From: Ramlibacter ginsenosidimutans
GTDB taxonomy: Bacteria > Pseudomonadota > Gammaproteobacteria > Burkholderiales > Burkholderiaceae_C
Strand: one strand, 5' to 3'
Assembly: GCF_042678185.1 (NCBI RefSeq)
Contig: NZ_JBHUDQ010000011.1
DNA length: 64,000 nucleotides
The first letter of the stretch is position 1; each line of letters opens with the position of its first letter. Positions 1 to 8,484 of this stretch are shown here, piece by piece. The notes under the pieces were generated by a model, which saw only the letters and a program-made list of their open reading frames with translations, did not search any database and was not told where the DNA came from. The position numbers were made by a program, and so were the translations under genes.

Positions 1-186
1 CCGCCCGGACCGGCTTCCAGGGGAGTCGGCGCGCGCAGCCGCCGACCGATGCCCAGCGGGCCTGCACCGCACGCCGCCTGCCGCGACGCCCCCGCACTCC
101 GGAGAGTCAACGAGTTCGTGCCCTCGCGCATCGGCAAGCACCAATTTCCTCGCGCGTGGCGCGCACCCGTAACCGGATACAGCGCC

Positions 187-642
187 TCAGGCGTAGCGGC
201 GGGTGAGCGATTCGGCGATGCACACCGGCTTGTCGCTGCCTTCCCGTTCCACGGTGACGCTCCAGGTCATCTGGTAGCCGTTGTCGGGGATGGGCTCGCA
301 GGCGAGCAGGCTCATGCGCGCCCGCAAGCGGCTGCCCACCGGCACCGGCGCCGTGAAGCGGACCCGGTTCAGGCCGTAGTTCACGCCCATGCGGGTATCG
401 AGCACTTCCAGCGCGGATTCGAAGAACTTCGGCAGCAGCGACAGGGTGAGGAAGCCGTGCGCGATTGGTGCGCCGAACGGGCCTCGCTGCGCGCGCTCGA
501 CATCGACATGGATCCACTGGTGGTCCCCGGTCGCTTCGGCGAACAGGTTCACCTGCTGCTGCGTGACGGTGATCCAGTCGCTGACCGCGACCTCCTGGCC
601 CACAAGCGCCGCCAGGTCCGCGAGTTTCTCGAAGGTTCTCAT
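187..642 (-). CDS. MaoC-family (R)-hydratase-like dehydratase
   Basis: Encodes a 151-residue hotdog-fold protein of the MaoC/enoyl-CoA hydratase-2 type, which hydrates or dehydrates acyl-CoA thioesters in the cytoplasm. The hydratase motif is visible as ATGDHQWIHVD, with the expected catalytic Asp40 and His45, followed by the conserved FTAPVPVGSRLR strand. Length matches single-domain MaoC proteins (about 150 aa). An in-frame TTG lies three codons upstream, but the ATG giving MRTFEK is the normal family start. It heads a minus-strand run at the left edge and probably acts on CoA thioesters; the exact substrate cannot be read from sequence. Confidence 0.9.
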   Translation of the reverse strand: MRTFEKLADLAALVGQEVAVSDWITVTQQQVNLFAEATGDHQWIHVDVERAQRGPFGAPIAHGFLTLSLLPKFFESALEVLDTRMGVNYGLNRVRFTAPVPVGSRLRARMSLLACEPIPDNGYQMTWSVTVEREGSDKPVCIAESLTRRYA

Positions 643-742
643 GCCGCGCAATGTAGCGCGGCGGGCGCTGCGCCGGCGTCGCTCAGTGGACTACCCTCCA
701 CGCTGCGCGTTGTGGGATTCGCCTTGGCAGCGGCGCGACGGC

Positions 743-1360
743 TCAGGCGTCCAGCCAGCGCTGGATGCCCTGCCACTGCTCCAGGTCGCGCTCGACCTTC
801 GTGGGCGCGAGGTCCGACAGCGTCAGTCCGCGCGCGGCCAGGTACACGTAGTTCTGCGTGGGACGCAGGAAGCCCAGCACCGGCAGGCCGAGCGCGTGCG
901 TGAACTCCTGGAGCTTGTCCGCGGCGATGGTGCGCTGGTCCACGCGCGTGCCGACGATGCCCACCTGCATGCGGCCGGCCTTGCGGTGCTGGGCCAGTTC
1001 GTCCAGGAAGGCGCGGGTCGCGTACATGTCGAAGATGCTGGGCGACAGCGGCACCACCACCTTGTCGGCGGTGCGCAGGACTTCTTCCATCCACTTGCCG
1101 TGCAGGCCGGCCGGGGTGTCCAGCACGACGTGCGTCGTGCCCTTGGGCGGCTTGGCGATCTGGCCCTTGCTCAGCTCCCAGCTTGCGATGGGCCGCGCCT
1201 CCGCGGGGCGCAGCCGCAGCCACAGCAGCGAGGACTGCTGGCGGTCCGCATCGCCCAGCATGACCTGGTGGCCCTGGCTGGCGAAATAGCCAGCGATGTT
1301 GGTGGCGACCGTCGTCTTGCCCACCCCGCCCTTCGGATTCGCAACCACCACGACCGGCAT
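743..1360 (-). CDS. ParA/MinD-family ATPase, orphan
   Basis: A 205-residue P-loop ATPase of the ParA/MinD/Soj superfamily. The deviant Walker A motif KGGVGKTT sits at residues 10-17, a switch-type DADRQQSS follows near residue 38, and VVLDTPAG is the Walker B region. It is shorter than chromosomal ParA (about 255 aa) and has no N-terminal DNA-binding domain, resembling the compact ParA-like proteins often annotated as cobyrinic acid a,c-diamide synthase-like. No parB or parS-like partner is visible nearby, so a role in chromosome segregation is not supported; positioning of some cell component is an inference. Confidence 0.88.
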   Translation of the reverse strand: MPVVVVANPKGGVGKTTVATNIAGYFASQGHQVMLGDADRQQSSLLWLRLRPAEARPIASWELSKGQIAKPPKGTTHVVLDTPAGLHGKWMEEVLRTADKVVVPLSPSIFDMYATRAFLDELAQHRKAGRMQVGIVGTRVDQRTIAADKLQEFTHALGLPVLGFLRPTQNYVYLAARGLTLSDLAPTKVERDLEQWQGIQRWLDA

Positions 1361-1474
1361 GTCGGTGCTCCTGTGCGCGGCACTCGCCGCCCTGGCCTAT
1401 TGTTACAGGCCACGGATGAGTCGGCAAACCGGACGTGCAGGGGCCGTGCCGCCGGCCCCCGGAGCGGCACTCGC

Positions 1475-2017
1475 TCAGCCGACGCGCTTCTTCAGGGTCT
1501 GGATGGACACGAGCAGGTCGCCGACGAACTTGGCGGTCGCTTCGTCGGTGAGGTTGCCTGCGGCATCGAACTTGCCGGCGCAGTTGGAGATGAACACCTC
1601 CGGCTTGTTGACGGTGAAGGCATTCATGAACACCAGCACCTTGCGCAGGTCGTATTGGACGCGGGCCGTGCCCACCGGGCCCGGGCTCGCGCCCATGATG
1701 CCGACCACCTTGCCGTCGAAGGGCGGCTCCGGCGGACGGGACATCCAGTCGAGCGTGTTCTTCAGCACGCCGGGGATCGAGAAGTTGTATTCCGGCGTGA
1801 CCAGCAGCACCGCATCCGCAGCACGGATCTGCGCCTTCAGCGCCGCGACCTCGGGCGGCTCGCCAGCGGCGCGCACGTCATCGTTGTACAGGGGGATGCG
1901 GCTGATGTCCGCGATCTCGATGGTCATGCCCTGCGGCGCCAGTTTCTGCGCCGCCCGCAAGGCCATGGAGTTGTAGGAGCCCTTGCGCAGGCTGCCGGAG
2001 ATGCCGAGAACTTTCAT
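1475..2017 (-). CDS. NADPH-dependent FMN reductase (ChrR/azoreductase-like)
   Basis: A 180-residue flavodoxin-like oxidoreductase. The FMN phosphate-binding loop GSLRKGSYN is at residues 8-16 and the second flavin contact PEYNFSIPGVLKNTLDW is near residue 75, both diagnostic of the NADPH:FMN reductase / chromate-quinone reductase family. Such enzymes reduce flavins, quinones or azo compounds using NAD(P)H in the cytoplasm. It lies downstream of and co-directional with an NTF2-fold protein, separated by about 44 nt, so the two may be co-transcribed. A quinone-detoxifying role beside aromatic catabolic genes is plausible but inferred. Confidence 0.92.
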   Translation of the reverse strand: MKVLGISGSLRKGSYNSMALRAAQKLAPQGMTIEIADISRIPLYNDDVRAAGEPPEVAALKAQIRAADAVLLVTPEYNFSIPGVLKNTLDWMSRPPEPPFDGKVVGIMGASPGPVGTARVQYDLRKVLVFMNAFTVNKPEVFISNCAGKFDAAGNLTDEATAKFVGDLLVSIQTLKKRVG

Positions 2018-2061
2018 GTCGATCTTCTGGGTGGTCTTGGAAGGAGGGGCATCATCGCCGA

Positions 2062-2679
2062 TCAGCGCTCCAGCGCTGCACCGGCGAGCCAGCGTTCGCC
2101 GCGCCGGTACAACTCCTGCACGACGGGCCCCTTCAGCATCGGCATGTCCATCTTGACCCGGTAGCCGATGCGCGTCTGGATGTAGGCGAGGTGGCGATAG
2201 CCCTCGGGCATGCTCGCGAGCAACTGGTCATCGAGCTTCAGCTGCGCGCTCGGGTCCACCGGATCGAGGCGGTCCTTCTCGTAGATCGGCTGGCGGTGCA
2301 GCACCTTCCACGCGCCTTCGTGCCGGGTGACGAAGTCGTAGAAGCGGCCGGTGCACACCACGTCGCACAGCACGGGGCCGTCCACGCCTTCCACCATGCC
2401 GCGCTGCGAGATGGTCATCTTGGTCTGCGCGATGGCGCGGTCGCCGCGCACCTCGATGGCGGAGCCGCCCAGGAAGTGCAGGATGCTCACGCCCTTGTCC
2501 CAGCCCTCCTGCGTGACGCGGATGAAATCGCGAAACGGGCCCTGGAACCAGGTCGCCATCATCACGCCGTCGGGATGCCACACGGTGGCGAAGCGCTCCC
2601 AGTCGCCGGCATCGCGCCACACGGCCCAGCGTTCCACCAGCTCGCGGATCAGGAGCTTGTCCTTCAGTTCGTTGTCCAT
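2062..2679 (-). CDS. SnoaL/NTF2-fold protein
   Basis: A 205-residue protein whose first about 140 residues look like the SnoaL-like NTF2 fold: an N-terminal helix (LIRELVERWAVWRDAGDWE), then WHPDGVM and a pattern ending in GRFYDFVTRHEGAWKVLHR. This fold includes small hydrolases, isomerases and ring-hydroxylating dioxygenase beta subunits. The C-terminal about 65 residues are longer than in the minimal domain. It follows livF with an 89-nt gap that contains a 19-nt element shared with the hydroxyquinol dioxygenase promoter, suggesting it belongs to the same regulon. The reaction is unknown. Confidence 0.85.
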   Translation of the reverse strand: MDNELKDKLLIRELVERWAVWRDAGDWERFATVWHPDGVMMATWFQGPFRDFIRVTQEGWDKGVSILHFLGGSAIEVRGDRAIAQTKMTISQRGMVEGVDGPVLCDVVCTGRFYDFVTRHEGAWKVLHRQPIYEKDRLDPVDPSAQLKLDDQLLASMPEGYRHLAYIQTRIGYRVKMDMPMLKGPVVQELYRRGERWLAGAALER

Positions 2680-2739
2680 GCGTGTCCTCGCTTCGACGGA
2701 ACTCTAACCGCGGGCCAGGTGGGCAGGAATCCGGGCCGG

Positions 2740-2758
2740 GGCAAATGAGTTTTCCGCG
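2740..2758 (-). promoter_or_regulatory. 19-nt element shared with the 15.6 kb promoter
   Basis: The plus strand reads GGCAAATGAGTTTTCCGCG here, and the identical 19 nt occurs at 15611-15629 in the dioxygenase/LysR divergent promoter. Here it lies 61-79 nt upstream of the NTF2-fold gene start, in the short gap after livF. A LysR-type regulator binding site is the simplest reading; this is inference from repetition and position. Confidence 0.55.
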
Positions 2759-2768
2759 CGCTGCAAGA

Positions 2769-3482
2769 CTAGTGCGTCTCCAGCCCGAGGTACGCCTTGC
2801 GGATCTCGGGCCGGTCCATCAGCTCGCTCGCGAGCCCTTCGGCCACGATGCGCCCCTCTTCCATCACATAGGCGCGGCGGGCGATCTCCATCGCCATGAC
2901 CACGTTCTGTTCGACCAGCAGCACGGAGGTTCCGCCTGCGTTGATGTCGCGGATGGCCTGGAACATGGCCAGCACCACTGCGGGCGCGAGCCCCAGCGAC
3001 GGTTCGTCCAGCAGCAGCAGGCGCGGCAGGCTCATGAGCGCGCGGCCGATCGCCACCATCTGCTGCTGGCCGCCGGACAGCGCGCCCGCCGGTGCGTCCA
3101 GCTTCTGCTCCAGGGCCGGAAAGAGCGCGAGCACCCGCTGCAGCGACGCGGCGCGGCTGCGGCGCGCACGCGGCAGGTAGCTGCCCAGCTCCAGGTTGTC
3201 GCGCACGCTCATCCCGGTGAACAGCCGTCGCCCCTCCGGCACGATGGCCACTCCGGCGGCGCAGAAGCGATGGCCCGGCAGGCGCGTGATGTCCTCGCCG
3301 GCCAGGCGCAACTGCCCGGCCCGTGCGCGGTGCATGCCGGCGATGACGTTGATCAGCGTGCTCTTGCCCGCGCCATTGGGCCCGACCACGCACACCAGCT
3401 CGCCGTCGCCGACCGTGAGCGAGATGTCCCACAGCGCCGGCGCCGCGCCATAGGCCGCCTGCAGTTGCGCGACTTCAAGCAT
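2769..3482 (-). CDS. livF: Branched-chain-type ABC transporter ATPase LivF
   Basis: A 237-residue cytoplasmic ABC ATPase. It shows Walker A GPNGAGKST near residue 34, the ABC signature LSGGQQQ and Walker B LLLLDEPSLGL, and ends in the short LivF-type tail. It is the second ATPase of a HAAT-family importer encoded here. Its start overlaps the end of the livM-livG fusion gene by 8 nt, indicating translational coupling. The transporter operon also encodes a CoA transferase and lyase, so the substrate is more likely an aromatic or organic acid than an amino acid; that is inference. Confidence 0.96.
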   Translation of the reverse strand: MLEVAQLQAAYGAAPALWDISLTVGDGELVCVVGPNGAGKSTLINVIAGMHRARAGQLRLAGEDITRLPGHRFCAAGVAIVPEGRRLFTGMSVRDNLELGSYLPRARRSRAASLQRVLALFPALEQKLDAPAGALSGGQQQMVAIGRALMSLPRLLLLDEPSLGLAPAVVLAMFQAIRDINAGGTSVLLVEQNVVMAMEIARRAYVMEEGRIVAEGLASELMDRPEIRKAYLGLETH

Positions 3483-5223
3483 GGGCCGCCTTGCCCAGGT
3501 AGGCGCTCACGACCTGCGCATCGCGCATCACCTCGTTGGCCTGGCCCTGCGCGATCAGCTTGCCGTGGTGCAGGACGACGATGCGGTCGGTGAGCGCCAT
3601 CACGGCGCGCATGACGTGTTCGACGAACACGATGGTGGCGCCCTGGTCGCGGATGCGGCGGATCAGCTCGATGGCTTCCTCGATCTCGCCGGGCGTGAGG
3701 CCCGAGAGCACTTCGTCCAGCAACACGAGGCGCGGCCGCGCAGCCAGCGCCCGCGCGAGCTCCAGGAACTTGCGCTGGTGCAGGTTCAGGTCTTCGGGCA
3801 GCGCCTGCGCGCGCGCCTGCAGGCCGGTGAACTCCAGCCACTTCCACGCTTCGCGCTGCGCCGCCTTCTCGTCCAGGCGGGCGCAGCCGAACATCGCCAC
3901 CAGGGACACGTTCTGCAGCACCGTCATGTGCGCGAACGGCCGCGGGATCTGGTAGGTGCGCGCGATGCCCGCGTGCGCCATGCGGTGCGCCGGCACGCCC
4001 GTGAGGTCCTGGCCGTCGAACACGATGCGCCCCGCGCTCAGCGGGTAATGCCCGCTCACCACGTTGATGAAGGTGGACTTGCCCGAGCCGTTCGGCCCCA
4101 GCAGGCCCAGGATCTCGCCTTGCCGCACCTGCACGTCCACGCCATCGAGCGCCTGCACGCCGCTGAAGGCTTTCGAGAGCCCGCGCACTTCCAGCAGCGG
4201 CGCGGCGGTCGGATGCGGTCGCACGGCAGCGATGGCCGGCGCGTGCGGTGCGGGTTGCGCCGGCGCGGCCGCGGCTGCAGCGCGCGCTCGCGCGGCCCGC
4301 CGCTTCAGGTACTGCCCCAGGATGCCTTCGGGCAGGAACAGGATCACCAGCACGAGGATCACGCCCACTGCCGCGCGGCCGGCGATGGCATGGTCGCCCG
4401 CGGTGAAGAAGTACAGCAGCCCGGTGATCGCCGTGGCGCCGATCGCGGGGCCGAGCCAGTGGCGCGTGCCGCCCAGCACGCTCATGAGCACCACGGTCAG
4501 CGGCACGGTGATGTTGAAGGTCTCGCCCGAGGTGACGTAGGAGACGAACAGCGCCTGGATGCCGCCGGCCAGTCCCGCGAGCGCGCAGGACAGCGCGAAG
4601 GCGGCGAGCTTGTAGCGGAAGGTCGGCACGCCCATGACCTCGGCCACGTCCTCGTCGTCGTGGATGGCAAACAGTCCCGTGCCGAGACGGGACACCTGCA
4701 CCCGCCAGGCGACCAGCAGGCTTGCCACCGCGACGCCCAGCATCATGAGGAACAGGGAGGACGACGGCGAGGGGCCGAGCTGCGGCACCGCCACCGAGTT
4801 CAGGTAGATGCCGGGGCCGCCGTCGATGGGCGTGTTGAGGATGATGGTCGCGACGACGAAGGTGACCGCCAGCGTGAGCAGCGCGAACAGTTCGCCGCGC
4901 ACCGCCTTCACGCGGAACACCACGAAGCCGATGGCCAGCCCCAGCAAGGCGGGCACCAGTGCGGCGAACGGCAGCGTGGCGAGCAAGGGCCAGTCCAGCT
5001 TGCCTGCGAGCACCGCCGTCGTGTACATGCCGACGCCGTAGAACGCGCCGTGCCCGAAGGAGAAGTAGCCCGAGTAGCCGGACAGGATGTTCCACGAGAC
5101 CGCCAGCACGATCCAGTGGCACACCAGGTACAGGATGGATTCGTAGAACGCGGGAACGTGCAGCCAGGGCACGAGGGCCAGCAGCACGCCCGCGCCGACG
5201 ATGGACAGCACGCTGCGGTTCAT
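3475..5223 (-). CDS. LivM permease-LivG ATPase fusion
   Basis: A 582-residue single polypeptide carrying a LivM-type inner-membrane permease (about residues 1-310, many hydrophobic segments, with YSGYFSFGHGAFYGVG typical of LivM) joined by an Ala/Pro-rich linker (about 310-340) to a LivG-type ATPase (about 345-582, Walker A GLLGPNGSGKST). The region of the ABC signature reads LNLHQRKFLELARAL rather than LSGGQ, and Walker B is LVLLDEVLSGL with Val after the Asp-Glu pair. Such fusions are known in HAAT transporters of Burkholderiales. It is followed by livF (8-nt overlap) and preceded by livH with a 4-nt gap. Confidence 0.95.
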   Translation of the reverse strand: MNRSVLSIVGAGVLLALVPWLHVPAFYESILYLVCHWIVLAVSWNILSGYSGYFSFGHGAFYGVGMYTTAVLAGKLDWPLLATLPFAALVPALLGLAIGFVVFRVKAVRGELFALLTLAVTFVVATIILNTPIDGGPGIYLNSVAVPQLGPSPSSSLFLMMLGVAVASLLVAWRVQVSRLGTGLFAIHDDEDVAEVMGVPTFRYKLAAFALSCALAGLAGGIQALFVSYVTSGETFNITVPLTVVLMSVLGGTRHWLGPAIGATAITGLLYFFTAGDHAIAGRAAVGVILVLVILFLPEGILGQYLKRRAARARAAAAAAPAQPAPHAPAIAAVRPHPTAAPLLEVRGLSKAFSGVQALDGVDVQVRQGEILGLLGPNGSGKSTFINVVSGHYPLSAGRIVFDGQDLTGVPAHRMAHAGIARTYQIPRPFAHMTVLQNVSLVAMFGCARLDEKAAQREAWKWLEFTGLQARAQALPEDLNLHQRKFLELARALAARPRLVLLDEVLSGLTPGEIEEAIELIRRIRDQGATIVFVEHVMRAVMALTDRIVVLHHGKLIAQGQANEVMRDAQVVSAYLGKAAHA

Positions 5224-5227
5224 CGCC

Positions 5228-6085
5228 TCAGGCCCTTTCCGGCCGGAACAGCAGCATCAGGATCAGCAGCGAGAAGGACACGATGGGCGCCCACGAAGGC
5301 GACGCCACCGCCATCGTGATGGCCTCGCTCACGCCGATGACCACACCCGCCGCGAGCGGACCCAGCGGGCTGCCCAGGCCACCCAGCATCACCGCCGCGA
5401 ACACCACGCCGACCCAGGCGAAGATCTGCGACGGTGTCAGCGTGAAGGTGAGCGCCAGGCACACGCCGGCCACGCCGGCGAGCGCCGCGCAGCCGCCCGC
5501 CAGCACGAGCCCGAGGCGCTGCGCGTCGATGCCGAAGGCCGATGCGATCGGCCCGTCCTCCGCCATCGCACGCATCGCCTTGCCGAGATCCGTGTAGCGC
5601 ATCGCGGCCCACACCGCGAGCGCGATCGACAGCGAGAGCACGAAGGTCAGCAGCTCCGGGATCGGCACGTACAGCGGGCCCACGGTGAACTTCAGGTCGT
5701 TGTAGTGCGATTCGAGTCGCCGGTAGTCCGCGGTCCAGATGCCCTGGATCGCACTCTCGATGACCACGGTGATGCCGAAGGTGACCAGCAGCGAATTGAA
5801 CGGCGTGATGGCGAAGCGCGAGAGCACCCACTGCATTCCCACGCCCACCGCGAAAAACAGCGGCGGCACGATGACGAGCGCCAGCAGCGGGTCCACGTGC
5901 CAGCTGGCCGCCATCTGGTAACTGAGGTAGCCGGCCAGGAACACCAGGCCGAAGTGCGCCAGGTTGATCTGCCGCAGCAGCCCCCAGGTAAGGCCCAGCC
6001 CGAGGCCGATCAGCCCGTACAGCGCACCAATGAAGATGCCGGACAGGATGGATTGCAGCAGCAGGTGCCAGCTGGGCAGGGTCAT
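5228..6085 (-). CDS. livH: Branched-chain-type ABC transporter permease LivH
   Basis: A 285-residue inner-membrane permease with about eight hydrophobic segments. The N-terminus (ILSGIFIGALYGLIGLGLGL) and the WVGVVFAAVMLGGLGSPLGPLAAG segment are characteristic of LivH proteins. It partners the LivM-LivG fusion to form the translocation path of the importer. It lies 12 nt after the periplasmic receptor gene and 4 nt before the fusion gene, all on one strand, consistent with one transcript. Confidence 0.95.
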   Translation of the reverse strand: MTLPSWHLLLQSILSGIFIGALYGLIGLGLGLTWGLLRQINLAHFGLVFLAGYLSYQMAASWHVDPLLALVIVPPLFFAVGVGMQWVLSRFAITPFNSLLVTFGITVVIESAIQGIWTADYRRLESHYNDLKFTVGPLYVPIPELLTFVLSLSIALAVWAAMRYTDLGKAMRAMAEDGPIASAFGIDAQRLGLVLAGGCAALAGVAGVCLALTFTLTPSQIFAWVGVVFAAVMLGGLGSPLGPLAAGVVIGVSEAITMAVASPSWAPIVSFSLLILMLLFRPERA

Positions 6086-6097
6086 CGCGCGGCGGCG

Positions 6098-7294
6098 TCA
6101 GGGCATCTGCAGGGTGGCCCCCGGCGCCGCGAAGGACGTGGGCCACACCACCTTCCAGGTGCCGCCCTGCACCTGCTTGATCTTCATCAGGTCGTCGCCG
6201 TAGTTGCCCGGGCCGTCGAAACGCAGGCGCCCCTCGATCGTGTCGACCTTGTTCTTGCGCAGCCAGTCGGCGATCTTCCGGTCGTCCAGGCTGTTGGTCG
6301 CGCGCACGCCCGCCTCGAGGATCTGCCAGGCCGTGTACGAGGCCGCGGCCTGCACCTCCACGTGCGTGTCGGGCAGGTTGGCCGCGGCGGCGCGCTCGTT
6401 GAAGACCCGCACGAAGTTGGCGGCGACGCCGGAGTTGGTGAAGGGCGGATGCTCCTCGAAGATGGTGAGGGCGAGCGCCTTGTCGCCGTCGGCGCTCTTG
6501 GTCATCGGCCCCGGCGCCGGATAGATGTGGAAGTGCAGCGGCGGCGTGTAGTCGATCTTCTTCATCGCGTCGAGCAGCTGGTTGCCTTCGAGGCCGATGT
6601 CGCCGATCCACACCAGGTCCGCATTGGCGTCCTTCACGCGGGCGGCAATGGGACCGAAGTCGCGGTTGCCGAATTCCCACTCGAGATACAGCACCTCCTT
6701 CAGGCCGCGCTGCTTCGCCACCTCCCGGCCGCCCACGGACATGAAGTGCACCGAGGGGAACTTGCTCGTGACGATGGCGATGGTCTTGGGCGGCTTGCGC
6801 GACTGGGCGAGCATGTCGAACAAGGTGTTGGGCACGGTCTTCTCGGGCGTCGGCCCCAGCGCCCAGGCCGGGAACTGCATGTCGTACTTGGCCAGCGAGG
6901 GAATGCCGAACGTGTGGTGCACCAGCACCTTGTTGTAGCGCTGCGCGACCCCCATCGCGGAGAGGATCGCGCCGGTCGCATACGGCCCCATCAGCAGGTC
7001 GACCTTGTCGCTCGTGACCAGCTGCTCGTACAGCGTGCGGGCGACGTCCGGCTTGGACTGGTCGTCCTTGACGATCCACTGCACGGGCCGCCCCAGCAGG
7101 CCACCCCGCTGGTTCAACTGCTCGACGTAGATCTCGCCCACCAGCTTGTGCGTGAGCGCCGTGGCCGACAGCGGGCCGGTGAGCGCGAGCGTGCTGCCGA
7201 TGCGGATCGGCTGGCCAGCTGGCGCCTGCGCCAGCACGGGGGCGGCCAGCGAGGCGCCGGCGGCGGCGAGGATGCGACGGCGAGAGAAGGTCAT
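6098..7294 (-). CDS. Periplasmic binding protein of the Liv-type transporter
   Basis: A 398-residue type-I periplasmic binding protein (Leu/Ile/Val-receptor fold). The N-terminus MTFSRRRILAAAGASLAAP resembles a twin-arginine signal (SRRRIL followed by a hydrophobic stretch and an Ala-rich cleavage region). PIRIGSTLALTGPLSATA opens the mature receptor. The ATG at 7294 is chosen because it overlaps the stop of the upstream CoA transferase gene as ATGA, a typical coupling; a longer open frame upstream has no receptor-like sequence. It delivers the ligand to LivH/LivM. The ligand is unknown; context suggests an aromatic or dicarboxylic acid. Confidence 0.94.
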   Translation of the reverse strand: MTFSRRRILAAAGASLAAPVLAQAPAGQPIRIGSTLALTGPLSATALTHKLVGEIYVEQLNQRGGLLGRPVQWIVKDDQSKPDVARTLYEQLVTSDKVDLLMGPYATGAILSAMGVAQRYNKVLVHHTFGIPSLAKYDMQFPAWALGPTPEKTVPNTLFDMLAQSRKPPKTIAIVTSKFPSVHFMSVGGREVAKQRGLKEVLYLEWEFGNRDFGPIAARVKDANADLVWIGDIGLEGNQLLDAMKKIDYTPPLHFHIYPAPGPMTKSADGDKALALTIFEEHPPFTNSGVAANFVRVFNERAAAANLPDTHVEVQAAASYTAWQILEAGVRATNSLDDRKIADWLRKNKVDTIEGRLRFDGPGNYGDDLMKIKQVQGGTWKVVWPTSFAAPGATLQMP

Positions 7295-8484
7295 GTCAGG
7301 TCTCCTGGTTCTAGGTGGGACTGCATCAACGCGATCGCGGGGGCTGCGGCGCGCGGCTTCCAGCCGCGCGCCAGTTCCTCGTTGTGTTCGCCGAGCAGCG
7401 GCGGCGCCGTCACTTCCAGCGGCCGCTCGCCGTCGAAGGACACCGGCGAGCGCACGGTGCGGAAGGTGCCGACCACGGGGTGCTCCGTCTCGACGAACAG
7501 CTGCAGGTGCTTCGCCTGGGGATCGTCCGGAACTTCCTCGGTCGTGTACATAGGGGAATGCGGCACGTCCCTGGCCTCCAGCCGGCGACACCATTCGGCA
7601 CGCTCCTGCCCGAGGAAGATGGGACGCAGCACCTCGATCAGCTCCTCCTGGTGGTCGATGCGGCCTTGCCGGCTGGCGAAGCGCGGGTCCCGGAAGATGT
7701 CGGGACGCTCCATCGCGTCGGCCAGGCCCTGCCAGAACTTCTCGGGCGAGGACATGTGCAGCGCGATCCACAGGCCGTCCCGGCACTCCAGCACATACGA
7801 CTGCGAGACGCTCGGCCGGCTGAACGGACCCATCACCTCATTCGCCGAGAACAGGTGCTGGAACGCATCGAGGTTGAAGTGCGTCATGGCCTCGAACATC
7901 GACAGTTCCACTTTGCGCGCCGTGCCCCGCTTCTCGCGCTCGTAGAGCGCACCGAGGATGCCGTACGCGGCGTAGAAGCCCGTGACGAGGTCGGCGATCG
8001 CGGGACCGGTGACGCGCGGGTTGCCGGGGTTCACCAGCAGGCCCAGGAAGCCCGACGCTGCCTGCGCCACGCTGTCGTAGGCCGGCCGCTGCGCCGCCGG
8101 GCCGGTGGCGCCGAAGCCGCTGATGGCGCAGTAGATCAGGCGCGGGTTCAGCGCGTGCAGGCGGTCGAAGCCGGCGCCGATCTGCTCCGCGAACGCGGGA
8201 CGGAAGTTCTGGATGTAGACGTCGGCGTCCTTCACCAGCGCATCGAACTTCGCCAGGTCGGCCGGCTGCTTCGTGTTCAGCGTGACGCTGCGCTTGTTGC
8301 GGTTGACGGTCTGGTAGTGCGGCGAGTACAGGCCGCCCTTGAACGCGCGAAAGGGATCTCCCGTTCCCGGCAGTTCCACCTTCACCACGTCGGCGCCCAG
8401 GTCCGCCAGCAGCATGGACGCGGCGGGGCCGGTGATGAAGGTGCCGTGCTCCAGCACGCGGACGCCGTCCAGGACCTTGATCAC
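7291..8484 (-). CDS. CaiB/BaiF family CoA transferase
   Basis: A 397-residue class III CoA transferase, which moves CoA between carboxylic acids (often succinyl-CoA or acetyl-CoA to an organic acid). The N-terminus LDGVRVLEHGTFITGPAASMLLADLGADVVKVE and the following NRNKRSV are family hallmarks, and length is standard. It starts with GTG at 8484, which overlaps the TGA of the upstream lyase gene (GTGA); its own stop overlaps the receptor gene. The coupling of transferase, lyase and importer suggests uptake, CoA activation and cleavage of one acid substrate; this is inferred. Confidence 0.94.
   Translation of the reverse strand: MIKVLDGVRVLEHGTFITGPAASMLLADLGADVVKVELPGTGDPFRAFKGGLYSPHYQTVNRNKRSVTLNTKQPADLAKFDALVKDADVYIQNFRPAFAEQIGAGFDRLHALNPRLIYCAISGFGATGPAAQRPAYDSVAQAASGFLGLLVNPGNPRVTGPAIADLVTGFYAAYGILGALYEREKRGTARKVELSMFEAMTHFNLDAFQHLFSANEVMGPFSRPSVSQSYVLECRDGLWIALHMSSPEKFWQGLADAMERPDIFRDPRFASRQGRIDHQEELIEVLRPIFLGQERAEWCRRLEARDVPHSPMYTTEEVPDDPQAKHLQLFVETEHPVVGTFRTVRSPVSFDGERPLEVTAPPLLGEHNEELARGWKPRAAAPAIALMQSHLEPGDLT

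Noticed and set aside
389..2164. Plus-strand 591-codon frame over the MaoC, ParA and FMN reductase genes
   Set aside because: Mirror frame of three clear minus-strand genes; no family signal.
5201..7945. Plus-strand frame of 914 codons opposite livH, the receptor and the CoA transferase
   Set aside because: Translation is rich in Arg, His and Gln with no domain; all real homology lies on the minus strand.
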